This document shows positions 1 through 5,871 of a DNA stretch of 17,578 bases, piece by piece. Position numbers and translations under genes: made by a program. This stretch comes from Pseudomonadota bacterium. Lineage in GTDB: Bacteria > Pseudomonadota > Gammaproteobacteria > Acidiferrobacterales > Acidiferrobacteraceae. The stretch covers positions 1-17,578 of the forward strand of contig JAJYPQ010000037.1 in NCBI GenBank assembly GCA_021795255.1, written 5' to 3'. Position 1 is the first letter of the stretch. Every line of letters starts with the position of its first letter. A model generated the notes under the pieces. It made no database searches and had not been told where the DNA came from. It saw only the letters and a program-made list of their open reading frames with translations.

Positions 1-171
1 TGCACCAAGGCGGCCATAAACTGCCCACCGTTGACTGCTTCGCTTAACCATAAGTCTTCACCGCGCACACATGCCAACCATAAGCCTTCAGAGAACGCTA
101 ACTGCGATGCGCTCGTATCGGCATCCACACCAGACGTCTCAACAGCGGCAACGCCTGCGCCGGACCGATCT
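1..171. other. Unassigned left edge beyond the AbiEii break
   Basis: I recognise no gene here. Both strands are open. The plus strand reads about 60 codons from the window edge to TAG at 181-183, giving a Ser/Thr/Pro/Ala-rich sequence that could be a protein tail. The minus strand reads from an ATG at 212 off the left edge with a run that includes EGLWLACVRG then EDLWLSEAVN. A 15-bp direct repeat with one mismatch (46-60 and 76-90, period 30 bp) underlies those two similar decapeptides. The AbiEii-like reading frame stops being recognisable at about 175, so this is foreign DNA joined to a truncated toxin gene, perhaps the edge of another mobile element. Sequence to the left of the window would decide. 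Confidence 0.3.
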
Positions 172-309
172 TCACTCGAATAGGGCCCGCAGTGTCCACA
201 CCACCCAGACATCCTTTTCAAGCAGGTGAGTGGGGCGTCCTGTTTTCGCGCGGACGTGTTCCAGCGCTTCGCGCTGGTCGTCTGGACTGAGCTCAAAGAA
301 GTATTCAGT
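172..309 (-). pseudogene. Truncated AbiEii-family nucleotidyltransferase toxin (type IV TA), N-terminal remnant
   Basis: Forty-five codons, ending at TGA 174-172, read TEYFFELSPDDQREAL and then LLEKDVWVVWTLRALF. This is the N-terminal signature of AbiEii/AbiGii toxins, which precedes the nucleotidyltransferase core (FKGGTSLSK and the DID-type catalytic acids). None of that core follows on either strand, so the gene has lost its catalytic domain. It lies directly downstream of the antitoxin remnant and overlaps its stop codon, the usual abiEi-abiEii arrangement. No start codon is seen near the family's normal start; the only in-frame ATG (363) lies inside abiEi. An intact homologue would be roughly 250-300 residues. 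This remnant should be non-functional. Confidence 0.72.
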
Positions 310-944
310 CCCGCGCTGCTTCCCTGCCGATCGCCTGGGCCATCCAGGACGGCAGCGCTGCACGGGCAGAGGTGAGGACGTTCCATTCGGTGCGGGGAAG
401 GGTGCGGCGCAGCGTGGTCAGCGACTCGCCAGCATACGTAGGTCCCATCCAGGCCAAGGCCCGTACGGCAGCACCGGCGGGTCCTAGGCCCAAGGCCAGC
501 ATCCACTGGGGCACATGCTTCACCAACACCTCCGAGCGCCCCAGCTTCAGCTTCCGCGTTCGACCGGAGGTTAGGTAGACCTCGCGGATGGGGACCTGTT
601 GCGTCAATCCCAGGGCGTTGGCGGCATTCGCACCATGTGGCGCTACGGTCTCACCGCTTTGTTCCGCCATGGCCTTCACGACCTTGGCGGGGGCGGGGGC
701 GCGCGTGCCGAACCGGCTGTAGACCGGAGTGACGTAGATGCCTCGCGTCACACGCAGCAGCTTGCCGGCCTTAACTAGCCGGGAGAACGACTGATCGACC
801 GCGGCCCGGCTTCCCAGGTGGAGGGATACTTTGGGCGACAGCACGCCTCCCTCACAGCAGGGATTGGGCGTACAGCAGGATCGATTCGGGCAGCGTGTTC
901 ACGGGCACCTCTATAGGTAAGAGTTGTACATTAGTTTCTGACAT
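305..944 (-). pseudogene. AbiEi-family antitoxin, frameshifted near the N-terminus
   Basis: The main frame (GTG at 844 to TGA at 305) gives 179 residues with the AbiEi winged-helix pattern: LGSRAAVDQSFSRLVKAG followed by LLRVTRGIYVTP, then the C-terminal antitoxin domain (VAPHGANAANALGLTQQ, VREVYLTSG-like). The helix that normally precedes it, LPESILLYAQSL, lies in another frame (ATG 944 to TGA near 853). The two frames join naturally at about 853-860 if one nucleotide is removed, giving LYAQSL(x)EGGVLSPK, as in intact homologues. So the gene probably carries a single-base insertion. A shortened product from the GTG could still be made, lacking part of the DNA-binding N-terminus. In intact systems AbiEi represses its own operon and neutralises AbiEii. 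Confidence 0.68.
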
Positions 945-1079
945 CAGGGAAACAGCAAGGGTCCCGCCGCGCCGTTGAGACGGGGCGAAGTCACCACACA
1001 GAGAAGGCTGGGGGGGATTGCAGTTATGGCGGCGACCTCGACAAAACGCAAACCTAGTTTGGCTCCTCTCGGTTCTTAC

Positions 1080-1085
1080 TATAAT
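1080..1085 (+). promoter_or_regulatory. Possible -10 element (TATAAT)
   Basis: An exact TATAAT lies 35 bp upstream of a short ORF that has a Shine-Dalgarno sequence. The -35 position holds only a poor match (TTTGGC at 1058-1063, spacer 16). A weak promoter candidate. Confidence 0.25.
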
Positions 1086-1119
1086 GGGATGATCAGCCCT
1101 GTGTTTTCTAGGAGAGCTC

Positions 1120-1242
1120 ATGTGGGATTCTGTGAGGATGTTCTTCCAAGGCAAACCCTACTTACCCGCGAAGAAAGCGCCAGGCGAGCGAGGTGGAGAG
1201 ACCGGAGACCATTCAGTAACCTCCCTTCACACAAGAGGGTAG
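1120..1242 (+). CDS. Possible 40-residue small protein, unrecognised
   Basis: ATG at 1120 to TAG at 1240-1242. The product starts MWDSVRMFFQGKPYLPAKKA and ends in a Gly/Glu-rich tail. I do not recognise a family. Support comes only from signals: AGGAGA five bases before the ATG and a perfect TATAAT 35 bp upstream. No membrane segment or Cys motif is visible. It could be a real small gene or the 5' fragment of a decayed one, since reading on past TAG in the same frame stays open for some distance. Low confidence. Confidence 0.22.
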   Translation: MWDSVRMFFQGKPYLPAKKAPGERGGETGDHSVTSLHTRG

Positions 1243-1338
1243 CGGGCGAAGTCGGGATCTCCCAGTAAGATCGCTGTCTTCCGGTCCCAAACTGAAAACG
1301 TCATTTGCGTATCGGGCTCCTATCCGCCGCATAAAGAA

Positions 1339-1364
1339 CACAAACCCGCCGAAGCGGGTTTGTG
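1339..1364 (-). terminator. Rho-independent terminator of the antitoxin transcript
   Basis: Perfect 11-bp stem (1339-1349 with 1354-1364). On the minus strand the loop is TTCG, a very stable UUCG tetraloop, and the stem is followed by TTCTTTATG. It lies 20 bp after the antitoxin stop codon, in the right orientation to end that transcript. The plus-strand side has no T-run. Confidence 0.75.
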
Positions 1365-1384
1365 AATAGACTGATACGCCACAG

Positions 1385-1741
1385 TTATACTACATGTTGC
1401 TTCCTGTGTGCCTTTGGCTTTTCCGCATTTCCTGTGGTTTTTTGTTCTTTGATTTTTCTAGAAACAAATTCGTTCCATGCCAGCTTCTTCTCCCCATCTA
1501 CGAATCTCCGCAGAATCTGCTTCATTAAAGTTTGGTAACCAATCCCTTTGTTTAGGGACGCAATTAACTTAAAGTCCTCAATCAAAGATTTCTGCAAGCG
1601 AATCGAGATGAGCTGGGTGCCAGATGCTTCATCGATGATAGCCGACATGTCGTTGTCGACTGCTTTGACGAATTCACTATCAGCACCCAATGCCCTGTCA
1701 TCCCAGGCTTCATCGGATGAGGCGATAGTTTGTTTGCTCAT
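1385..1741 (-). CDS. BrnA/CopG-type ribbon-helix-helix antitoxin
   Basis: A 118-residue protein. After an acidic N-terminus, residues 42-50 (TQLISIRLQ) form the beta strand of a ribbon-helix-helix fold. Two helices follow, KSLIEDFKLIASLNK and IGYQTLMKQILRRFVDG, the pattern of BrnA/CopG antitoxins that bind operator DNA as dimers and mask a partner toxin. The C-terminus is basic (KPKAHRKQH). The ATG is preceded by GAGGGG about nine bases upstream. It lies 82 bp downstream of a toxin-type gene, on the same strand, and ends at a strong terminator. The gap is longer than the few bases usual for such pairs, so it may have its own promoter. The frame is intact, although the partner toxin gene is broken. 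The antitoxin role rests on fold and neighbour. Confidence 0.72.
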   Translation of the reverse strand: MSKQTIASSDEAWDDRALGADSEFVKAVDNDMSAIIDEASGTQLISIRLQKSLIEDFKLIASLNKGIGYQTLMKQILRRFVDGEKKLAWNEFVSRKIKEQKTTGNAEKPKAHRKQHVV

Positions 1742-1751
1742 TTTTAGTCCC

Positions 1752-1846
1752 CTCAGACATTAACAACAGCTGTTACTCGCAGTATATACGCACACTCAGA
1801 CATTTTAGGCGAGCAGTAGATCGTTATCCATGCTTTGCGTATATAC
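1752..1846. repeat. Repeat-rich toxin-antitoxin gap: inverted gtatatacgc copies, direct repeats, palindrome
   Basis: Three kinds of repeat lie between the toxin's 3' end and the antitoxin start. (1) GTATATACGC at 1782-1791 and its exact inverse GCGTATATAC at 1837-1846. (2) CTCAGACATT twice, at 1752-1761 and 1795-1804. (3) The palindrome AACAGCTGTT at 1765-1774. The GTATATAC core also occurs in the palindrome before the toxin gene (2149-2160). Repeated palindromic cores around a ribbon-helix-helix gene suggest antitoxin operators; this is an inference from position and symmetry. Confidence 0.42.
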
Positions 1847-2116
1847 TCAACTCAGTTTGATTCGGCGGAAATGCTGTCCTCAAGTAAACATCTTTGCCCC
1901 TAAGGATAAAAACAACCTTAAGCTTACGGGCATAATCGGTTTCTGAAATAAACCATAACGTGGGCGGGTCAGAGGCGTGACCCTCGCGAGTATCGACGAG
2001 ATATTTGCGAGATATTTGCCTGTACAATTAGCAAAACACTGAGAAACCTCTTCTTCACAAACGTTATGCTTGTGCATAAGCTTTTCGCGAATATTAGGGG
2101 AAACCACTAACGCCAT
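1824..2116 (-). pseudogene. Toxin partner of the RHH antitoxin, broken by an 11-bp tandem duplication
   Basis: ATG at 2116 opens MALVVSPNIREKLMHKHNV and runs to CFANCTGKYL. The frame then shifts, and the rest (VDTREGHASDPPTLWFISET ... TELSIYAKHG, ending TAA at 1824) lies in the next frame. Removing one copy of an 11-bp repeat at 1998-2019 joins them as CTGKYLVDTREGHASDPPTL and gives a 93-residue protein. That matches a small family often labelled 'ADP-ribosyl-(dinitrogen reductase) hydrolase', which is typically encoded just upstream of a BrnA/CopG-like antitoxin. The label is historical; size and context point to a type II TA toxin, probably a BrnT/RelE-like RNase, which is an inference. As it stands, translation gives a 78-residue product lacking the conserved C-terminal half, so the toxin is presumably off. 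No other damage is visible. Confidence 0.78.
1998..2019. repeat. Exact 11-bp tandem duplication inside the toxin gene
   Basis: GAGATATTTGC occurs twice with no spacer, at 1998-2008 and 2009-2019. Eleven is not a multiple of three, so the duplication shifts the toxin reading frame. One copy restores it. Confidence 0.95.
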
Positions 2117-2148
2117 TACCTTTCACCATTAGAGCAAACCAGCGGAAA

Positions 2149-2160
2149 TTGTATATACAA
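2149..2160. promoter_or_regulatory. Perfect 12-bp palindrome upstream of the toxin gene, probable operator
   Basis: TTGTATATACAA is its own reverse complement and ends 33 bp upstream of the toxin ATG, where a promoter would lie; the site itself contains TATACA and TTGTAT, which resemble promoter hexamers. The GTATATAC core recurs twice between toxin and antitoxin. Likely the autoregulatory operator of the toxin-antitoxin operon. Confidence 0.5.
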
Positions 2161-2474
2161 CTAATGTCTTATACAATCACTTTGTTAAACCTAGGTTTGG
2201 CAGTTGGTGTCCGAAAAGCATCTTATCTCGTGGATTTGTTAGGGATTTTGATCGTTTTACCGTCCACCTCATAGGTGATAATGGGTGTTGGTGGAGCGTG
2301 CTATAAATCATTATGCCTAAACGCGGTCGCCTAACCCAAGCTTGACGTGTTCAAAAATATCTCTTTCGCTATCAGTTTGTTACGTGTCAGAAAAAAGTGA
2401 AGTGGCACTACATTCTCGTATATTAGTATGAACTGATCAGATTTTTGGTGCCTCCGGGCGCCGGGCTCACTTCC
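2161..2474. other. Non-coding stretch upstream of the toxin gene
   Basis: About 310 AT-rich bases with no gene I can support. It holds a second perfect 12-bp palindrome, AAACCTAGGTTT at 2187-2198, 27 bp from the operator candidate, and ends at the left terminus of the transposon-like element. The lower GC than the flanking core genes fits acquired DNA. Confidence 0.4.
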
Positions 2475-2524
2475 TGTTAAATCGCACCTTAAAGGCGCCA
2501 CCGATTCGCGGCTTAATGGAGCCA
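2475..2524 (-). repeat. Left terminal repeats of the element (2 units)
   Basis: Units at 2475-2500 and 2505-2524, ending 24 bp apart. The inner unit on the plus strand is TTCGCGGCTTAATGGAGCCA, the same motif found in inverted orientation at the right end. A degenerate third copy may follow near 2525-2537. Confidence 0.75.
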
Positions 2525-2613
2525 CGGCAAAGTGGCCTTTTCCCGGTTTCGGAGGGGTTCGTTTTACGGGGTTTTTGGCAAGCTGACAAGTGCTTCGAAT
2601 ACCATCTCATGAA

Positions 2614-2646
2614 GGCGGGGCGGCAAACGCAGAGCGCCGCCCCGCC
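2614..2646 (-). terminator. Strong GC-rich hairpin after the KfrA-like gene
   Basis: Perfect 11-bp stem GGCGGGGCGGC (2614-2624) with its complement at 2636-2646, loop 11 nt. It lies 21 bp past the stop codon of the KfrA-like gene. No T-run follows on either strand, so it may be a stabiliser or a factor-dependent terminator rather than an intrinsic one. Confidence 0.45.
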
Positions 2647-2667
2647 GGGGTGAGAGAGGGGCGCGGT

Positions 2668-3297
2668 TTAAGACGAAGGCGCGGGCATGGGAGAGGATGG
2701 CGCAAGGCCCGAGGGCTGCGCCGCTAGTACGCCCAGGAGGCGCCCGCATTCGGCGCTCTTTTGCGCATGACGCTCGTGCGCCTGGGCGAGATCGGTTTTG
2801 AGCTCCGCGATCCGGGCGTCACGTTCGGTGATGGTCGCGCGACACGCCGCCAAGGTGGCCTCGCAAGCGGCGCCTTGGGTGCGCCACTCTTCGATGGCGG
2901 CGGCCTGCGCCTGCCGCGTGGCCTCGGTCTCACGGACGCAGGCCTCGAGACGCGCAACCTCCTGCAGGGCCTCCTGGATCGCGGCCTGGGCGACCTGCTC
3001 CTCCGTCGTGGCCCTGGCCCGAATGGTCTCGATCTCCTGGCGCGCGAGCGTGCAGGCGGCCGTCCAGACGGCGGTCAGGGCCTGGGTGGCCGCGGCTGCG
3101 ATCGCAGGCGGCAGGACAAAAGGGGGCGGCGCCTCGGTGTGCGCCCGCCAGGCCCGCAGATGCTGCGCGACGGTAGTGAAGCTGCCGGCGCCGAGGATCT
3201 GGCGCACGGCCTGGACGGTGACGGTCTAACCGTGATCGCGTAAGTCGAACGCGGCGGCAAAGACCTGTTCGGGTGTGATACTACTGGGGCGAGACAT
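2668..3297 (-). pseudogene. KfrA-like DNA-binding coiled-coil protein with an in-frame amber codon
   Basis: ATG at 3297, preceded by AAGGAGATCTT, opens MSRPSSITPEQVFAAAFDLR. Codon 24 is TAG (3228-3226), and the same frame continues TVTVQAVRQILGAGSFTTVA to TAA at 2668. Read through, this is 209 codons. The N-terminal third matches the KfrA N-terminal DNA-binding domain (plasmid KfrA proteins bind repeats in their own promoter). The rest is a long Ala/Glu/Arg-rich helix expected to form a coiled coil, then a Ser/Pro tail. KfrA itself is longer. The stop splits the DNA-binding helices, and a restart at 3207 would lack them, so the gene is probably dead unless TAG is suppressed. No other damage is seen, so the mutation looks recent; a CAG-to-TAG change would suffice. 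Confidence 0.72.
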
Positions 3298-3320
3298 AAG
3301 ATCTCCTTCGGATATCATTT

Positions 3321-3335
3321 CGTAATGTCATTACG
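3321..3335. promoter_or_regulatory. Palindrome before the KfrA-like gene, probable operator
   Basis: CGTAATG-T-CATTACG: two perfect 7-bp arms around a single T, 24 bp upstream of the start codon. It contains the TCATTACG core of the terminal repeats and merges into them, so the gene's promoter sits within the repeat array. KfrA-type proteins are known to repress their own promoters. Confidence 0.5.
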
Positions 3336-3342
3336 TATCGAC

Positions 3343-3443
3343 TGGCGTCATTACGGCGCGAATGGCGTGGCGTCATTACCCCGCGAATCGACTGGCGCCT
3401 TTAGGCCGCGAACGAAATGGCTCCATGGGGCCGCGAGTTAACA
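3343..3443 (+). repeat. Right terminal repeats of the element (4 units, 25-bp period)
   Basis: Units start at 3343, 3368, 3393 and 3418. The first three begin TGGCGTCATTACGG, TGGCGTCATTACCC and TGGCGCCTTTAGGC, each followed by CGCGAA; the last begins TGGCTCCATGGGGC and ends in the terminal TTAACA. The exact 25-bp phasing puts sites on nearly the same helical face (about 2.4 turns apart). Confidence 0.8.
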
Positions 3444-3444
3444 C

Positions 3445-3969
3445 ATGCAGGAGAATTTAGATCAAGCCGCAGAGAGCGGAAGCCAAACAGGGCTTATCTC
3501 GGAATGTCTGGATAGGGACGGATACGAGGAAGAGGACGGCATGATCTGCGATGAGTGCCGTATCAAGGCTGTCTTCCAGGACAAAGTGGAAAAGAGTCCC
3601 CGACCTGGCCAGCTCCGCTTAGTTAAGCACATAAATCTTGTGTGGCTGGCGATCGAGGAGCTGGGTGGAGTGCACATGGCGGCCCAACGCCTCGGTTATC
3701 CGGAAGAGGAGGTTAACCGCTGGATCGATGAGCACCATATCCCCTACGGTCCTATGGAGGAGGTCTCATGGCTCAGCTCCTATACGGTGAAGGAACTACA
3801 AGTGCCGCTGGTGTGGGTAGGGGAAGATGGCTGGTGTTGGCCCGCCGGTGGCTACCTGGCCCACCGAGAATATCAAGCAGAAGGGTTGTGGAAGCCTCCC
3901 TTACCGGTCTCCCAGTGCACAAGGGGGGCAGGCTCCTCAGCCGCAGAGGACTCTGGGTCCGAGACTTGA
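3445..3969 (+). CDS. Hypothetical protein with a YdaS/Cro-like helix-turn-helix
   Basis: A 174-residue frame from ATG 3445, which lies two bases after the end of the transposon-like element; TAA in the terminal repeat closes the frame just upstream and no Shine-Dalgarno precedes this ATG. ATG 3541 (residue 33) has GAGGA four bases upstream and is the likelier start now, giving 142 residues from MICDECRIK. An original start may have been lost to the insertion. Residues about 68-100 (AIEELGGVHMAAQRLGYPEE, then VNRWIDEHHIPY) fit the YdaS/Cro helix-turn-helix pattern, in which a GG turn precedes the first helix. The C-terminal part has a Trp-rich stretch (LVWVGEDGWCWPAGGYLA) and a Ser/Gly tail. 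I do not recognise the family. A DNA-binding regulator is plausible but unproven. Confidence 0.5.
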   Translation: MQENLDQAAESGSQTGLISECLDRDGYEEEDGMICDECRIKAVFQDKVEKSPRPGQLRLVKHINLVWLAIEELGGVHMAAQRLGYPEEEVNRWIDEHHIPYGPMEEVSWLSSYTVKELQVPLVWVGEDGWCWPAGGYLAHREYQAEGLWKPPLPVSQCTRGAGSSAAEDSGSET

Positions 3970-4080
3970 GGCAACACTCAAGACAGGGGCTTCCAGGATT
4001 GGCTTGGAGGCCCGAATGGCGGGAGAGTGCCATGGCTACCCTATTCAGGCCGAGATGACTGAAGGCTGCGTCTGGTATCG

Positions 4081-4102
4081 AAGTTGATACCTAGTTGATA
4101 CT
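4081..4102. repeat. Short tandem repeat near tRNA-Phe
   Basis: AGTTGATACCT followed directly by AGTTGATACTG (two 11-bp units, with mismatches only at the last two positions), within 80 bp of the tRNA 3' end. Its role is unknown; it could be a scar of integration or chance. Confidence 0.3.
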
Positions 4103-4159
4103 GAGGGAAAGATGAGGAGAGGCAGCTACGGAAAATAGTGCGTAAGTGCTTGATTTTAT

Positions 4160-4235
<76 letters not shown>

Positions 4236-4244
4236 GAAGGGCGC

Positions 4245-4273
4245 ATTAAAGCCGCTCGTCTCGGCCGCGTCAA
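4245..4273 (-). promoter_or_regulatory. Promoter of tRNA-Phe
   Basis: On the minus strand: -35 TTGACG (4273-4268), 17-bp spacer, -10 TTTAAT (4250-4245), then a GC-rich GCGCCC discriminator just before the tRNA. GC-rich discriminators are typical of stable-RNA promoters under stringent control. Confidence 0.72.
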
Positions 4274-4451
4274 GGCTCGCCTAGGCCCAGCTCTACCTTG
4301 CTGACGGCTACGAAGCGTGTGGCCGGGCACAGCTCATATCGCCCAGATCCCTGGAACCCTCGGTCCCAAGCGGGACGGGCCGCCAGAAAGGCGGGCGAGC
4401 ATTACGGCGGTCCCCGGCGCACAGCGGGGGCAATTGCCGTATCATAGGGGC

Positions 4452-5828
4452 ATGCATATTCTTCTGGTGAGTCCGTACGAACTCGGACGTCAGCCCTTTT
4501 CTTTGGCACACCCGGCAGCACTCTTACGGGCGCGCGGCCACAGCGTGACATTGGCCGACCTAACCCTCGGGTCTATGCCGTGGGAGACCCTGGCTCGCTT
4601 TGATCTCATCGGGGTAACGCTTGGGATGCACACAGCGACCCGGATCGCGATCAGCCTCTTACCGAAAATACGCACCGCAGCTCCCCGATCCCGGCTCGTG
4701 TGTTACGGGCTCTATGGCCCCCCAAACGCGGAGACCCTAAAAGGCCACGGTGTGGACCACGTGTTGGGGCCTGAGTTTGAAACCGAGCTTTTAGGGCTTC
4801 TGACCCACCCCGAAGGGATCAAGGGCGGGGCGCAGCGAGTCCAGTTCGTCACTCCAGATCGTGCTGGACTGCCCGCCCTCAGCCGCTACGCGCACCTCAT
4901 GTTACCCGACGGTGGGCGCAAGACGGTGGGCTTTGTCGAGGCCTCGCGCGGCTGCAAGTACCTTTGTCGCCACTGCCCCATCGTGCCCGTATATCAAGGC
5001 CGGTTCCGCGCCATCCCGCAGGACGTTGTCATCGCTGACGCCGCGCAACAGATCGCGCTGGGCGCCACCCACCTGTCGTTCGGCGACCCGGACTTCTTAA
5101 ACGGGCCAACCCATGCCCTCAGGATATTGAAGGCGGTACACAAAAACTGGCCGACCGTAACCTTCGACGCCACAGTCAAAATATCGCACATTCTGGCCTA
5201 CGAAGACCTTATGCCGCGCTTATCCGAGTACGGTTGCCTCTTTCTTACGAGTGCCGCCGAGTCCTTCGACGACACGGTGTTAGACTTTCTCGACAAAGGA
5301 CACACGGCTCGGGATATCGCGCGCGCAGTCCATATCGTCCGGACCTCAGGTCTAGCGTTCACCCCGACCTTCGTGCCCTTCACACCGTGGACGACGCTCG
5401 AGACCTACCTTGAGCTTCTGACGCGCGTGCGTGATCTCGCTTTGATCAATAGCGTCACACCCATCCAGCTCGTCATCCGCTTACTGGTTCCCGCGGGCTC
5501 CTACCTTCTGCAAATCCCGGGGTTCCGAGAACGGCTCGGCGAGTTTTCGGGGGAAGTGCTGGGGTACCCGTGGGCGCATGTCGATCCGCGCGTCGATAGG
5601 CTACAGGAGGAGGCCCAGCGTTGCGTCGAGAAAGGCGAGGCCGAGGGGCAAGGGCGCTTTGAGATCTTCAGTGGGCTCTGGTCTTTGGTGCACAAGGCGC
5701 TTGAACGTAGGCCCCCGACGCTCACGCCCGGTCAAGCCGGGCCCGCAAGCCCGCACCTTTCCGAGCCCTGGTACTGTTGCGCGGAACCGACCGCGGCTCA
5801 GCTCGCGGACTGCGCTGTCGGCAGCTGA
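4452..5828 (+). CDS. B12-binding-domain radical SAM protein with CCAEP tail
   Basis: A 458-residue protein from ATG 4452. This start is chosen because MHILLVSPYELG begins a Rossmann-like fold; the frame is open 45 codons further upstream, but that part lacks homology features. Residues 1-120 resemble a cobalamin-binding domain, without DxHxxG. The radical SAM core starts near 158, with Cys168-x3-Cys172-x2-Cys175 (GCKYLCRHC) as the 4Fe-4S ligands and GDPDF near 211. The C-terminal WYCCAEP (CCAEP, 442-446) is the mark of the CUAEP/CCAEP-tail radical SAM (seleno)protein family, in which some members have selenocysteine in the second position; here it is Cys (TGC). Substrate unknown to me. A hydrolase gene follows 43 bp downstream on the same strand and may act with it. 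TATCAT at 4440-4445 could be a -10, making a nearly leaderless mRNA; AGGGG lies only one base from the ATG. Confidence 0.85.
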   Translation: MHILLVSPYELGRQPFSLAHPAALLRARGHSVTLADLTLGSMPWETLARFDLIGVTLGMHTATRIAISLLPKIRTAAPRSRLVCYGLYGPPNAETLKGHGVDHVLGPEFETELLGLLTHPEGIKGGAQRVQFVTPDRAGLPALSRYAHLMLPDGGRKTVGFVEASRGCKYLCRHCPIVPVYQGRFRAIPQDVVIADAAQQIALGATHLSFGDPDFLNGPTHALRILKAVHKNWPTVTFDATVKISHILAYEDLMPRLSEYGCLFLTSAAESFDDTVLDFLDKGHTARDIARAVHIVRTSGLAFTPTFVPFTPWTTLETYLELLTRVRDLALINSVTPIQLVIRLLVPAGSYLLQIPGFRERLGEFSGEVLGYPWAHVDPRVDRLQEEAQRCVEKGEAEGQGRFEIFSGLWSLVHKALERRPPTLTPGQAGPASPHLSEPWYCCAEPTAAQLADCAVGS

Positions 5829-5871
5829 ATACTGTAGCTTGCTACCCAAATCTCAACTCCAAGGAGGGTTT

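Larger units (their letters stand above)
945..1338. other. Gene-poor stretch between the abiE remnant and the TA terminator
   Basis: About 390 bases with no recognisable gene apart from the short ORF listed at 1120-1242. Longer open frames here (975-1268 plus, 852-1154 minus) have no family resemblance over most of their length, except that the end of the minus frame is the displaced AbiEi N-terminus. I see no RNA gene. It probably contains remains of older insertions. Confidence 0.4.
2475..3443. mobile_element. 969-bp transposon-like element with TGTTAA...TTAACA ends and a KfrA-like gene, no transposase
   Basis: The left end reads TGTTAAATCGCACC and the right end, read inwards on the minus strand, TGTTAACTCGCGGC. 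Both continue into multiple copies of a repeat close to TTCGCGGCNTAATGRMGCCA: two at the left (2475-2500, 2505-2524) and four at the right at an exact 25-bp period (3343, 3368, 3393, 3418). TG...CA ends with repeated inner sites are typical of DDE elements of the IS21/IS481 type. The only gene is a KfrA-like DNA-binding protein; no transposase is present, so the element would need one supplied in trans. No target-site duplication is visible (left flank ends TTCC, right flank starts CATG), so it is either old or has recombined. Confidence 0.62.

Noticed and set aside
2446..2470. Partial copy of the tRNA-Phe 3' end as an attachment site (tggtgcc near 2446)
   Set aside because: Only about 8 matching bases; not more than chance.
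2761..3243. Plus-strand ORFs across the KfrA-like gene
   Set aside because: GC-rich antisense shadows of the coiled-coil reading frame, with no start signals.
2470..3448. Target-site duplication flanking the 969-bp element
   Set aside because: Flanks TTCC and CATG do not match at 4 to 8 bp.
4317..4451. 45-codon N-terminal extension of the radical SAM gene
   Set aside because: It has no family resemblance and a composition unlike the protein; the recognisable fold starts at MHILLVSP.
5578..5871. Upstream extension of the hydrolase frame
   Set aside because: It overlaps the radical SAM gene; the perfect Shine-Dalgarno before 5872 and the family length fix the start there.
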